NCBI GenBank assembly: GCA_003554505.1
Contig: PWGS01000003.1
Location: 1 to 14,169 of the forward strand
Reading direction: 5' to 3'
DNA from: Desulfonatronospira sp.
GTDB lineage: Bacteria > Desulfobacterota > Desulfovibrionia > Desulfovibrionales > Desulfonatronovibrionaceae
Length of the DNA stretch: 14,169 bases
The stretch's first letter is position 1. The number at the start of each line of letters is the position of its first letter. The notes beneath the pieces were generated by a model that was given only the letters and a program-made list of their open reading frames with translations, was not told the DNA's origin and did not search any database. This document shows positions 7,214-13,588 of the stretch, piece after piece. The translations under genes were made by a program, and so were the position numbers.

Positions 7214-7250
7214 GTCTGTGCCCGGGAAATAACTTTTTGCGGGCGCAGAC
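7214..7250. terminator. Hairpin between ferredoxin and reductase-like gene
   Basis: An 11-base-pair stem (7214-7224 with 7240-7250, one G-U pair) around a 15-base loop, 18 bases after the ferredoxin stop. No T-run follows it, so it is more likely an RNA-processing or stabilising hairpin, or a weak attenuator, than a full terminator. It could set the ferredoxin level above that of the downstream genes. Confidence 0.5.
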
Positions 7251-7311
7251 TGAATGCCTGAACTCAAGGCAGTAACCGGTTGACTTTTACTCTGGTTATA
7301 AATGAAAGCAT

Positions 7312-7932
7312 ATGCAAGAAATAAAGAATGATTTCTATCTCATTGAAACCTGCCGGGCATTTTCCAGCCGGGACTGTCCCAACCGTGCTGCAGCAGAACA
7401 AAATGCCCCGGATTACCTGCGTAAACTTGTCGAATCTTCCCCCTGGCATAAGATTATGTCAGCCGGGCTTGAAAAAGATCTAAAACCCCACCAGAAATTA
7501 AAGATCAGCCTGGCCGGCTGTCCCAACGGCTGTTCCCGGCCGCACATTCATGATTTGGGGCTCATCGGGGCCGGGTTTCCCCTGGTTTACAAATCCTCTT
7601 GCACCGGGTGCGGCAACTGCGTGGAGGCCTGCAGGGAAAACGCCGTTGGCCTGCACCAGGATATGGCGGTTATTGACCATGAGCGGTGCCTGGGATGCAA
7701 AGAATGCATCCGGGCCTGTCCGGATGGCGCCCTTTGCGCCGGGAAACAGGGCTACAGGATAGTGGTCGGGGGCAAGCTGGGCAGGCGGCCGGTCCTGGCA
7801 AGTGAACTTAATGGAGTTTACTCCCTGAAGCAAGCAGAGGCAGTGCTGGACAAGGTTCTGGAATGGCACAGACAGGCTTTTGCTAACGGTCTGCGGGTAA
7901 ACCACGTCATGGATCTTGAGTCCATATCCTGA
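7312..7932 (+). CDS. Half-size siroheme sulfite/nitrite reductase-like protein with 2[4Fe-4S] insert
   Basis: A 206-residue protein carrying the C-terminal NIR_SIR signature: Cys70-x3-Cys74 in 'AGCPNGCSRP', the pair that holds the siroheme-bridged [4Fe-4S] cluster. An upstream pair Cys14-x7-Cys22 may supply the other two ligands; classical enzymes use C-x5-C. Inserted after this core is a two-cluster ferredoxin module: Cys97/100/103/107 and Cys126/129/132/136. The layout resembles AsrC or Dsr-like proteins of methanogens, but the N-terminal half-domain (about 100 or more residues) is absent. A stop codon three codons upstream rules out a longer start; the ribosome site is weak. It follows the HcpR-controlled ferredoxin by 116 bases and precedes a NapH-like protein, suggesting an electron-transfer chain. 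Substrate (sulfite, nitrite, NO) cannot be decided. Confidence 0.75.
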   Translation: MQEIKNDFYLIETCRAFSSRDCPNRAAAEQNAPDYLRKLVESSPWHKIMSAGLEKDLKPHQKLKISLAGCPNGCSRPHIHDLGLIGAGFPLVYKSSCTGCGNCVEACRENAVGLHQDMAVIDHERCLGCKECIRACPDGALCAGKQGYRIVVGGKLGRRPVLASELNGVYSLKQAEAVLDKVLEWHRQAFANGLRVNHVMDLESIS

Positions 7933-7947
7933 ACCGGCCCCGGACAA

Positions 7948-8389
7948 ATGAAAGCCCGCTTTCCCAGTCTTCTGCCCCTGGCCGGCTGCGGCCGCCCTGG
8001 CTCTGGGTTTTGGAGCAGCAGGCGTAGGAGTGATGCTTTTCATCTCCAGAAGAACAGGGAGCATGGTGCATTGCACGGTTTATTGTCCCCTGGGACTCTT
8101 GAGCAATCTCCTGGGCAGAATAAACCCCTTCAGAATCAGGATAGGGCCGGGTTGCACCAGTTGCGGTGTCTGCGTTCGCGCCTGCCGCTACAGCGCCCTG
8201 TCCTCCACGGATATTGAGAATGGCAGACCCGGTCTGACCTGCACTCTGTGCGGGGACTGTGTAAACGCCTGTCCCGAGTCGGTGATGAACTACCGTTTTC
8301 CGGCTTTGTCCCCCGGACAGGCCAGAACCCTGTTTGTAATCCTGGTAGTCAGCCTGCATGCAGTCTTTCTGGCTACGGCCAGGATCTGA
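7948..8389 (+). CDS. NapH/NosR-type membrane Fe-S protein, short form, probable +1 frameshift near the start
   Basis: The frame open from GTG 8030 / ATG 8033 to 8389 encodes a membrane-associated ferredoxin: a His-Cys-x3-Cys-Pro motif (HCTVYCPLGLLSN), a four-cysteine cluster site (GCTSCGVCVRACRY), a second one (TCTLCGDCVNACPES) and a C-terminal membrane helix. This is the C-terminal design of NapH/NosR electron-transfer proteins. Upstream in the same frame, codons 7982-8029 would add an alanine/glycine-rich helix but no good start; ATG 7948 in the next frame reads MKARFPSLLPLA. Skipping one base near 7981-7990 would join them into a convincing N-terminal membrane helix. So one extra base (mutation or sequence error) is likely. 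Even restored, it is about 145 residues, lacking the N-terminal half of NapH. It begins 15 bases after the reductase-like gene. Confidence 0.65.
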
Positions 8390-8519
8390 TCCCGAATCAC
8401 CTTCAGGCAAGTACAGCTGCAGGCCTTATGGTCCTGCTGGTTTGTTTTCATCCGGCTGTTTTCAACTTCCCTGGACCATGGTGAATAGTCATCAAAAAAA
8501 TTATTTTTTTTCTTTCTGC
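8390..8519. other. Intergenic region before HcpR-like operator 3
   Basis: Together with 8534-8664 this makes a gap of about 275 bases. It contains an A7/T8 run near 8494-8513 that could act as a weak AT-rich terminator for the preceding cluster. No gene is evident; a frame running to 8484 is out of phase with the NapH-like gene and shows no family features. Confidence 0.4.
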
Positions 8520-8533
8520 TTGATTTAGGTCAA
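8520..8533. promoter_or_regulatory. Weaker HcpR-type operator 3 (TTGATTTAGGTCAA)
   Basis: Matches 12 of 14 positions of the perfect operators and keeps both TTGA/TCAA ends, but is not fully symmetric. At the class II distance (about 8553-8560) no good -10 is visible, so it may bind the regulator weakly or act differently. It lies 131 bases before the Fe-S protein start at 8665. Confidence 0.5.
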
Positions 8534-8664
8534 GGAACAAGAATTCCGGATGATGCACAACTCACTCACGCCGGGGCAGGAAAGTCCTGTTTAAAAGAGA
8601 CGGAAGCACTCTTGCCCGGTTGGGAATTTTTGATTCATTCTTATAAAACATGGAGGAAAAAAAC

Positions 8665-9486
8665 ATGGCCAGAGAAATCAGAGATATCGTAAAAATCGAC
8701 GAGGAACTTTGCGACGGCTGCGGTCTGTGCGTACCGGGATGCGAGGAAGGAGCCATTGAGATCCGGGACGGCAAGGCCAGACTGGGGGCGGAAAAGTATT
8801 GCGACGGGCTGGGGGCCTGCCTGGGTCACTGCCCCAGGGGGGCCATCAAGGTCATTAAGCGCGAGGCGGATTCCTTTGACATGGAAGCAGTGGAGGAAAG
8901 GCTGCGGGAGCAGGAAACATCCGGAAAGGCTTTGCAGGAAAAGCCGGAAACAGCCGCCCGGCTGGGCTGCGGCTGCCCCGGTTCAGCCATGGCTGACTTT
9001 GCTCCGAACAAGACGCAGTTGTCACCACAGGGCACTGAGAACATCCAGTCGGCTCTTACTCACTGGCCGGTACAGATCAGGCTCGTCCCTCCGCATGCGC
9101 CGTTTCTTAAGGGAGCCCATCTGTTGATTGCAGCCGACTGCGTACCTGTTGCCTATCCCGGACTGCATCAGGATCTTCTGCCCGGCAAAAAGATAATGCT
9201 TGGCTGTCCCAAATTTGATGACGGCCATGATTATGTTGAGCGCCTGACGGAAATATTCAGGCAGGCGGACATCAAAAGCGTAACCGTTGCCTCCATGGAG
9301 GTTCCCTGCTGCGCTGGAATGGTCAAGATCGTGGAAAGGGCTGTTGCCCTAGCAGACAAAGATATGGCTGTTGAAGAAGTGGTCATCTCCAGGCAAGGTC
9401 AGGTTATGCCTCAGGGCAGACCCGGGCCAGAACAGTCCAGGCAGAAGCAGATCCCGGTGCAGCAGAGCGGTTGTGCCTGCATGTAG
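8665..9486 (+). CDS. Ferredoxin-domain protein of the hcp-associated type, function unknown
   Basis: A 273-residue protein with an N-terminal ferredoxin domain: Cys16/19/22/26 forms one complete [4Fe-4S] motif, while the second (Cys46-x5-Cys52-x3-Cys56-Pro) lacks one cysteine. After a charged linker comes a Gly-Cys-Gly-Cys-Pro-Gly motif (101-106), a 'WPVQIRLVPPHAPFLKGAHLLIAADCVPVAYP' type core (134-165; Cys159), 'GCPKFDD' (Cys181), 'EVPCCAGM' (Cys215-Cys216) and a C-terminal Gly-Cys-Ala-Cys. This architecture is common in anaerobes, often near hcp; no function is known to me. The conserved cysteines outside the ferredoxin domain could hold another metal site. ATG 8665 is preferred over 8650 because GGAGG stands eight bases before it. 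It precedes hcp and follows an HcpR-type site. Confidence 0.85.
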   Translation: MAREIRDIVKIDEELCDGCGLCVPGCEEGAIEIRDGKARLGAEKYCDGLGACLGHCPRGAIKVIKREADSFDMEAVEERLREQETSGKALQEKPETAARLGCGCPGSAMADFAPNKTQLSPQGTENIQSALTHWPVQIRLVPPHAPFLKGAHLLIAADCVPVAYPGLHQDLLPGKKIMLGCPKFDDGHDYVERLTEIFRQADIKSVTVASMEVPCCAGMVKIVERAVALADKDMAVEEVVISRQGQVMPQGRPGPEQSRQKQIPVQQSGCACM

Positions 9487-9532
9487 CCATTCAGCAGGGG
9501 AGGTTGTGCCGCATTGTTTTAATGATTTACTT

Positions 9533-9764
9533 CTGAGACCCTGTCACAAAAAACAAGAAACTTAGACAGGATTAACAGGATTGACAGGATAAGCAATCAG
9601 CGGCCGGAAGCCGCAGATTGCATTAGCCATCGCCAAAGGCGAGTGATTGCCTTTTGGCCTGGCTTCCGGCCAGGACAAAAATGGTTTTCTCTTAATCAAT
9701 CTCTTAATCCTGTTAATCCTGTCAAAAAAGCTCTTTTCTTTATTGGGTTGCGGGCAAAGCCCGC
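9533..9764. repeat. Mosaic repeat element B (18-bp inverted termini, nested hairpins)
   Basis: Most of the 427-base gap before hcp. The left border matches element A. GACAGGATTAACAGGATT at 9565-9582 is a perfect inverted match of 9706-9723. Inside are three further hairpins: a GCAATC...GATTGC stem starting near 9593, a CGCC-AAA-GGCG stem near 9630-9643, and a CCTGGC/GCCAGG stem near 9658-9674. A GCGGGC-AAA-GCCCGC hairpin (9750-9764) closes the right side. The same arms and the CCTGGC hairpin recur at 14028-14130. No transposase is present, so it is a MITE-like or REP-like non-autonomous repeat. Confidence 0.8.
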
Positions 9765-9818
9765 TTTGGTGAAGTAGTAGCCAGGCTCCGCGAAAAAAAA
9801 TGCTGATTGCTTTTAAAT

Positions 9819-9832
9819 TTGACTTAAGTCAA
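9819..9832. promoter_or_regulatory. HcpR operator 4 (TTGACTTAAGTCAA), hcp promoter
   Basis: Perfect palindrome, third identical copy. A -10-like TATTCA begins 21 bases after it (9854-9859), giving class II spacing, and hcp starts 81 bases after the operator. This is the expected HcpR target. Confidence 0.88.
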
Positions 9833-9913
9833 AGATTTTAAAAATACATGCGTTATTCATGTCCCGCAGGCGATACAGTATAAAACAGACAAACGATCCA
9901 AAGGAGGCTCATC

Positions 9914-11611
9914 ATGTTTTGTTATCAATGCGAACAGACCGCCAAAGGCGAAGGATGCACCAAGATAGGAGTGTGCGGAAAGCAGCCGGACACTGCCGAA
10001 CTACAGGACCTGCTGGTGTTTGCCCTCAAGGGTCTGTCCCAGGTGGCCATGGCCGGCCGGGAAAAAAATGTCGTGGACACCAAAGTGGGCCGGTTTATCT
10101 CCGAGGCCATGTTTTCCACCCTGACCAACGTCAACTTCGATCCGGAGCGTATTGCCGGCCTGGTCAAGGATACCGTGGAGCTCCGGGATGAGCTCAAATC
10201 CAAGGTGTCCCAGGCCGGGGGCAGTGTTCCCGCCTCTGAAGCCGTCGGCTTTGTCCCGGAAAACACTATGGAAGGCATGGTCTCCCAGGGGGAAAAGCAT
10301 GGAGGGATCGCCGACAAGGATCCCAACGAGGACATCCACTCCCTGAAAGAAACCGTTATCTACGGCATCAAGGGTATCTGCGCCTATGCCGATCATGCGG
10401 CCATACTGGGACAGGAGGACGACGCTGTGTACGAATACGTCCAGAGGGCCCTGGCTTCAACACTGCGTGAGGACCTGAGCCTGGAGCAGTGGATTGAACT
10501 GGCCATGGAATGCGGGCGCACGAATATCCGGGCCATGGAACTGCTGGATGCCGGCAATACCGGAACTTATGGTCATCCCGAACCTACAAAGGTTCCCCTG
10601 GGACCCAAAAAGGGCAAGGCCATCCTGGTTTCCGGGCATGACCTGAAGGACCTGGAAATGCTCTTGAAGCAGACCGAGGGCAAAGGCATAAACATTTATA
10701 CCCACGGCGAGATGCTGCCATGCCATGGTTATCCGGAACTGAAAAAGTATTCCCATTTTCATGGTCATTACGGCACTGCCTGGCAGAATCAGCATAAGGA
10801 ATTCGATGCCTTTCCCGGTCCCATACTCATGACCACCAACTGTTTACAGAAGCCCAGAGATTCCTACAAGGACCGCATCTTTACCACCGGCCTGGTGGGC
10901 TGGCCTGGAGTGGCCCACGTCAATGGTGACCAGGAAAGCACCTCCCTGCTGGAACGTCTCAAGGCAGTGGTGGGCATGGCCAGCAAGGGAGAGAGTGAAA
11001 AGGACTTCAAGCCGGTTATTGACAAGGCCCTGAGCATGGAGGGATTCGCAGATGATGAAGACAAGGGGCATGTCATGGTGGGCTTCGGCCGCAACGCGGT
11101 CATGTCCGTGGCAGATACTGTCATTGATGCAGTCAAGGGCGGCAATATCCGGCATTTCTTCCTGGTTGGCGGCTGCGACGGAGCCAAGCCCGACCGCAAC
11201 TACTACACGGAGTTTGCGGAGAAGGTGCCCAGCGATTGTGTTGTGCTGACCCTGGCCTGCGGCAAGTTCAGGTTCTTTGACAAGGATCTTGGTGAAATCG
11301 GAGGAATCCCCAGGCTTCTGGACGTGGGGCAGTGCAACGATGCCTATTCCGCGGTAAAGATCGCCATGGCCCTGGCCGAAGCCTTTGAATGCGGAGTAAA
11401 CGACCTGCCTCTGTCCCTGGTGCTGTCCTGGTATGAACAGAAGGCTGTGGCCATTCTATTGTCCCTGCTGGCCCTGGGCGTCAAAGACATCCGCCTGGGA
11501 CCTTCACTGCCGGCATTTGTCAGCCCCAACGTCCTCAATTATCTTGTGGAAAACTATGACATAAAGCCCATAAAAACTCCTGATGAAGACCTTAAGGCTA
11601 TCCTGGGATAA
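9914..11611 (+). CDS. hcp: Hybrid cluster protein (class I), NO reductase / hydroxylamine reductase
   Basis: A 565-residue cytoplasmic Hcp. The N-terminal motif Cys3-x2-Cys6-x8-Cys15-x5-Cys21 is the Desulfovibrio-type [4Fe-4S] site. All hybrid-cluster ligands are in place by motif: His242 (SGHDLK), Glu266 (HGEM), Cys310 (TTNCL), Cys421 (GGCDGAKPDR, the persulfide cysteine), Cys449 (ACGKFRFF), Cys474 (GQCNDA), Glu508 and Lys510 (WYEQKA). Hcp is regarded as a high-affinity NO reductase giving N2O; hydroxylamine reduction is seen in vitro. The length is slightly above the 553 residues of D. vulgaris Hcp, with extra residues around 100-140. A strong AAAGGAGG site precedes the ATG. No hcr reductase gene adjoins it, so one of the ferredoxins probably donates electrons. 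It is controlled by HcpR operator 4. Confidence 0.97.
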   Translation: MFCYQCEQTAKGEGCTKIGVCGKQPDTAELQDLLVFALKGLSQVAMAGREKNVVDTKVGRFISEAMFSTLTNVNFDPERIAGLVKDTVELRDELKSKVSQAGGSVPASEAVGFVPENTMEGMVSQGEKHGGIADKDPNEDIHSLKETVIYGIKGICAYADHAAILGQEDDAVYEYVQRALASTLREDLSLEQWIELAMECGRTNIRAMELLDAGNTGTYGHPEPTKVPLGPKKGKAILVSGHDLKDLEMLLKQTEGKGINIYTHGEMLPCHGYPELKKYSHFHGHYGTAWQNQHKEFDAFPGPILMTTNCLQKPRDSYKDRIFTTGLVGWPGVAHVNGDQESTSLLERLKAVVGMASKGESEKDFKPVIDKALSMEGFADDEDKGHVMVGFGRNAVMSVADTVIDAVKGGNIRHFFLVGGCDGAKPDRNYYTEFAEKVPSDCVVLTLACGKFRFFDKDLGEIGGIPRLLDVGQCNDAYSAVKIAMALAEAFECGVNDLPLSLVLSWYEQKAVAILLSLLALGVKDIRLGPSLPAFVSPNVLNYLVENYDIKPIKTPDEDLKAILG

Positions 11612-11640
11612 ACCGGCTGTAAATAAATGTACTGTAGAAG

Positions 11641-11666
11641 CGGCCCGGGGCTACTGCTCCGGGCCG
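11641..11666. terminator. Hairpin after hcp, probable terminator
   Basis: A 10-base-pair GC-rich stem (11641-11650 with 11657-11666, one G-U pair) and a 6-base loop, 29 bases after the hcp stop. The T-run is poor (TTGT), so termination may be partial. Confidence 0.6.
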
Positions 11667-11773
11667 TTGTAACCATCTAAGCATAAGAGGCGGCCGGTTT
11701 TTAATCTTTGACAAAACAAGATGTAAAAGCAATGGGCTTGTGCTGCATCAAAAAGGAGAAGACCATTAAAACA

Positions 11774-12079
11774 ATGAATATTTATCAGGAAGGCACATTC
11801 AGCGACAAGGCCATGAAAAAGAACCTGGTTCATGACAGTCCTTATTTCCGGATCATCAATTTCAACTTCAAAGCCGGTCAGGAACTGCCCATACATTCCC
11901 ATGAACTCGAAGGTGAACTCAGCATCCAGGTGCTGGAGGGTGAAGGCGAGTACCTGGCCCAGGACGGCACTCTGCCGGCCAAAGCAGGTGACATACTGGT
12001 CTGCGCCATCAGTGAGCCCCATGGCATCAGGGCGAAAACCGATATGCGCGTCCTGGTGACCATAGCTCCGCCTCTGTAA
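11774..12079 (+). CDS. Small cupin-domain protein
   Basis: A 101-residue single cupin barrel. Motif 1 shows G-x5-H-x-H-x3-E (His41, His43 in 'PIHSHELEGE') and motif 2 ends in the conserved His of 'SEPHG', so it probably binds a divalent metal. Substrate and reaction are unknown. ATG 11774 is the conserved methionine shared with the remnant at 1538. However, the ribosome site GGAG (11755-11758) is 15 bases away from it; it is six bases from ATT at 11765, which aligns with the remnant's own ATG, so a rare ATT start adding three residues is possible. In-frame ATG 11732 and TTG 11708 are less likely. It lies between hcp and a ferredoxin, about 160 bases after hcp, with no HcpR site of its own. 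Confidence 0.82.
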   Translation: MNIYQEGTFSDKAMKKNLVHDSPYFRIINFNFKAGQELPIHSHELEGELSIQVLEGEGEYLAQDGTLPAKAGDILVCAISEPHGIRAKTDMRVLVTIAPPL

Positions 12080-12166
12080 GTGAGGTCTCTATAACGAGTC
12101 TTTTCATGGTTATGGAAAAAGGCCGGGAAAAATTAAGAGGCTCGGAAGTTTAACCTTAAGAACTGA

Positions 12167-12370
<204 letters not shown>

Positions 12371-12388
12371 TATAATAGTAACCATACA

Positions 12389-12600
12389 GGGGGGGGGCGA
12401 TGCCGGCCTGGCTATAGTCCCCGGGCCTTGTAGCAGCAATCACCACCGAGCCCCCCTGAATGGTTGCGTTTACCCAGTTAAACTGGCTTTAGGCCTCCTG
12501 CGTAGCAGGGTTTGACCGGGTGAACTCCTGTCGGCGGGGTTGAAGGGGGTTACTCTTTGAAGAAGTTGGGATAAAATTATTTTTCATTCTGGAATTTTCC
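12389..12600. other. Gene-free region with several stem-loops closed by a G-run/C-run pair
   Basis: A run of nine G (12389-12397) followed by C can pair with GCCCCCC at 12450-12456, enclosing about 50 bases. Further hairpins follow: CCAG-TTAAA-CTGG near 12474-12486 and CCTGC-GTA-GCAGG near 12497-12509. No open frame with family features is present, and I do not recognise a known RNA class. It may be part of a repeat or the eroded end of an insertion. Confidence 0.35.
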
Positions 12601-12738
12601 ATGTCATACACCACAACATCAATAAATGGAATCAGTATCCGACTGACCAATGAACGATGGGGTCATATTGTTGAGGAACATGCTGAGTTAGCGAAGATTA
12701 GTGAAGATTCGTGGAAAAAACTCTTCCTCTTCTCTTAA
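12601..12738 (+). pseudogene. 5' fragment of a nuclease-type toxin gene (PBECR2-like)
   Basis: The first 31 codons encode a recognisable start, with 'GISIRLTNERWGHIVEEHAELA', matching the 'IRLT-ERW-HI--H-EL' signature of small PBECR/DUF4258-like proteins, usually about 90 residues or more. The match ends at about 12693, exactly where a palindromic repeat begins; the frame then runs through repeat sequence to a stop at 12738. The gene was probably interrupted or cut by the repeat. The start has only a weak ribosome site. Confidence 0.6.
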
Positions 12739-12851
12739 ACTGAAGATTCGTGGAACCAAAAAGAAGCTTATCCACCCCGGTTAAATCCTCTACGAGGTGC
12801 TTACGCATTTAACGGGGCAGGCGAATCCCCACGAATCTCACGAATAATCAG
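12690..12851. repeat. Palindromic repeat element with GATTCGTGG units
   Basis: GAAGATTCGTGGAA occurs twice directly (near 12703 and 12741) and in inverted form at about 12830-12848 (CCACGAATCTCACGAAT). Between them, CCCCGGTTAAAT near 12776 pairs with ATTTAACGGGG near 12808 (one bulged G), with a CCTC-TAC-GAGG hairpin in the loop. No transposase is present. It borders the truncated toxin fragment on one side and the intact toxin-antitoxin pair on the other. Confidence 0.65.
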
Positions 12852-12910
12852 TGACTTTCGGTGGACCAAAAATTTGGACGGGGCAGACCCTGTTCCCTAA
12901 GTGCTTAGAA

Positions 12911-13261
12911 ATGGATATTTTAGCTGAAATTCAAGAAAAAGTAAGCCAACGTCAATTTGAGTTTTCCAGGCATGCCATGGATCAAAGTATTCTTCGGAAT
13001 GTCAATGTGGTTGAAGTTGAAGAGGCTGTGATGTCTAACTGCGAGATCATAGAAGATTATCCTGAGGATAAGTATGGGTCAAGCTGCTTGATATTAGGCT
13101 TTACCAAGCAAGAAAGACCTTTGCACATTTTGACAAGTTATCCAAATCGGCCAGTGCTAAAGATAATAACAATTTATGAACCTGATCCTATTGCTTGGAA
13201 AGACAATAGGGTTAGGTTAAGACAGACAGGTGCGGAGGTAAGATCATGCAAGAAACAATGA
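12911..13261 (+). CDS. DUF4258-family toxin candidate
   Basis: A 116-residue protein with a DUF4258-like pattern: 'FEFSRHAMDQSILRNV' (17-31, the conserved His-Ala), 'VEEAV...CEIIEDYPEDKYGSSCLILGF' (36-64), 'PLHILTSY' (70-77) and 'LKIITIYEPDP' (83-93). Such proteins have a RelE/BrnT-like fold and are commonly paired with YgiT-type partners as toxin-antitoxin modules. The ATG at 12911 is chosen because it begins the conserved domain; an upstream in-frame extension runs through repeat-derived sequence. No good ribosome site is visible. Its last 16 bases overlap the partner gene, whose ribosome site lies inside it. Base use is more AT-rich than in the respiratory genes, fitting acquisition by transfer. 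RNase activity is assumed from the family, not shown. Confidence 0.75.
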   Translation: MDILAEIQEKVSQRQFEFSRHAMDQSILRNVNVVEVEEAVMSNCEIIEDYPEDKYGSSCLILGFTKQERPLHILTSYPNRPVLKIITIYEPDPIAWKDNRVRLRQTGAEVRSCKKQ

Positions 13262-13455
13262 TTGATACTACTGTTACATATACTATTGTATACATGGACA
13301 AACTTTATGTAATAGAAAAGGTTCCAGCACGCGTTTGTCAAGAGACAGGCGAAGAGTTCTTTGCCCCAGAAACGGTTGAGCATATTCATTATCTGATTAA
13401 AAAAGGAAAACAGCCTGATCGCGTGATTGAAGCTCCAGTATATAATTATTCGTAG
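13246..13455 (+). CDS. YgiT-like antitoxin candidate lacking the zinc site
   Basis: A 69-residue protein with the core of YgiT/MqsA N-terminal domains: 'VTYTIVYMDKLYVIEKVPARVCQETGEEFFAPETVEHI' (10-47). The usual zinc ligands are mostly missing: there is no N-terminal CxxC, and the second pair keeps only Cys31, with Thr34 in place of the other cysteine. A related subfamily with 'VPARVC-ETGE' is common beside DUF4258 proteins, so this is probably its normal form rather than decay. It overlaps the toxin gene by 16 bases and has GGAGGT six to seven bases before its ATG, giving coupled translation with a strong antitoxin signal. No DNA-binding helix-turn-helix is obvious. Confidence 0.75.
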   Translation: MQETMIDTTVTYTIVYMDKLYVIEKVPARVCQETGEEFFAPETVEHIHYLIKKGKQPDRVIEAPVYNYS

Positions 13456-13467
13456 TCATTCATTGAT

Positions 13468-13497
13468 GTGACTGCAAAAAATCATTTTTGCAGTCAC
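13468..13497. terminator. Perfect 13-bp hairpin after the toxin-antitoxin pair
   Basis: A perfect 13-base-pair stem (13468-13480 with 13485-13497) around a 4-base loop, 13 bases after the antitoxin stop. The stem carries A5 and T5 at its apex rather than a trailing T-run. It stands between two convergent gene units and may end both transcripts. A looser inverted pair, ATTCCAGG/CCTGGAAT, follows at 13512-13519 and 13555-13562. Confidence 0.55.
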
Positions 13498-13588
13498 TGA
13501 GAATTTTTAAAATTCCAGGGCGAAGCAGACCGCCTGTGCTACTTGGTGCATTTTCCTGGAATCAAGAGTGGTAATGATGGAGCCGACC

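Noticed and set aside
7279..7292. TTGACTT half-site before the reductase-like gene
   Set aside because: No matching right half; not a palindrome and no -10 at the expected distance.
9565..9723. CRISPR array or insertion sequence at the GACAGGATTAACAGGATT repeats
   Set aside because: Only one inverted pair per element, no regular spacers, and no transposase frame; better described as a non-autonomous palindromic repeat.
12371..12376. TATAAT directly after the ferredoxin stop
   Set aside because: No -35 at 16-18 bases upstream and no convincing gene in the following 200 bases.
12510..12525. TTGACCGGGTGAA resembling an HcpR site
   Set aside because: Spacer is three rather than four bases, the second half is imperfect, and no gene start follows.
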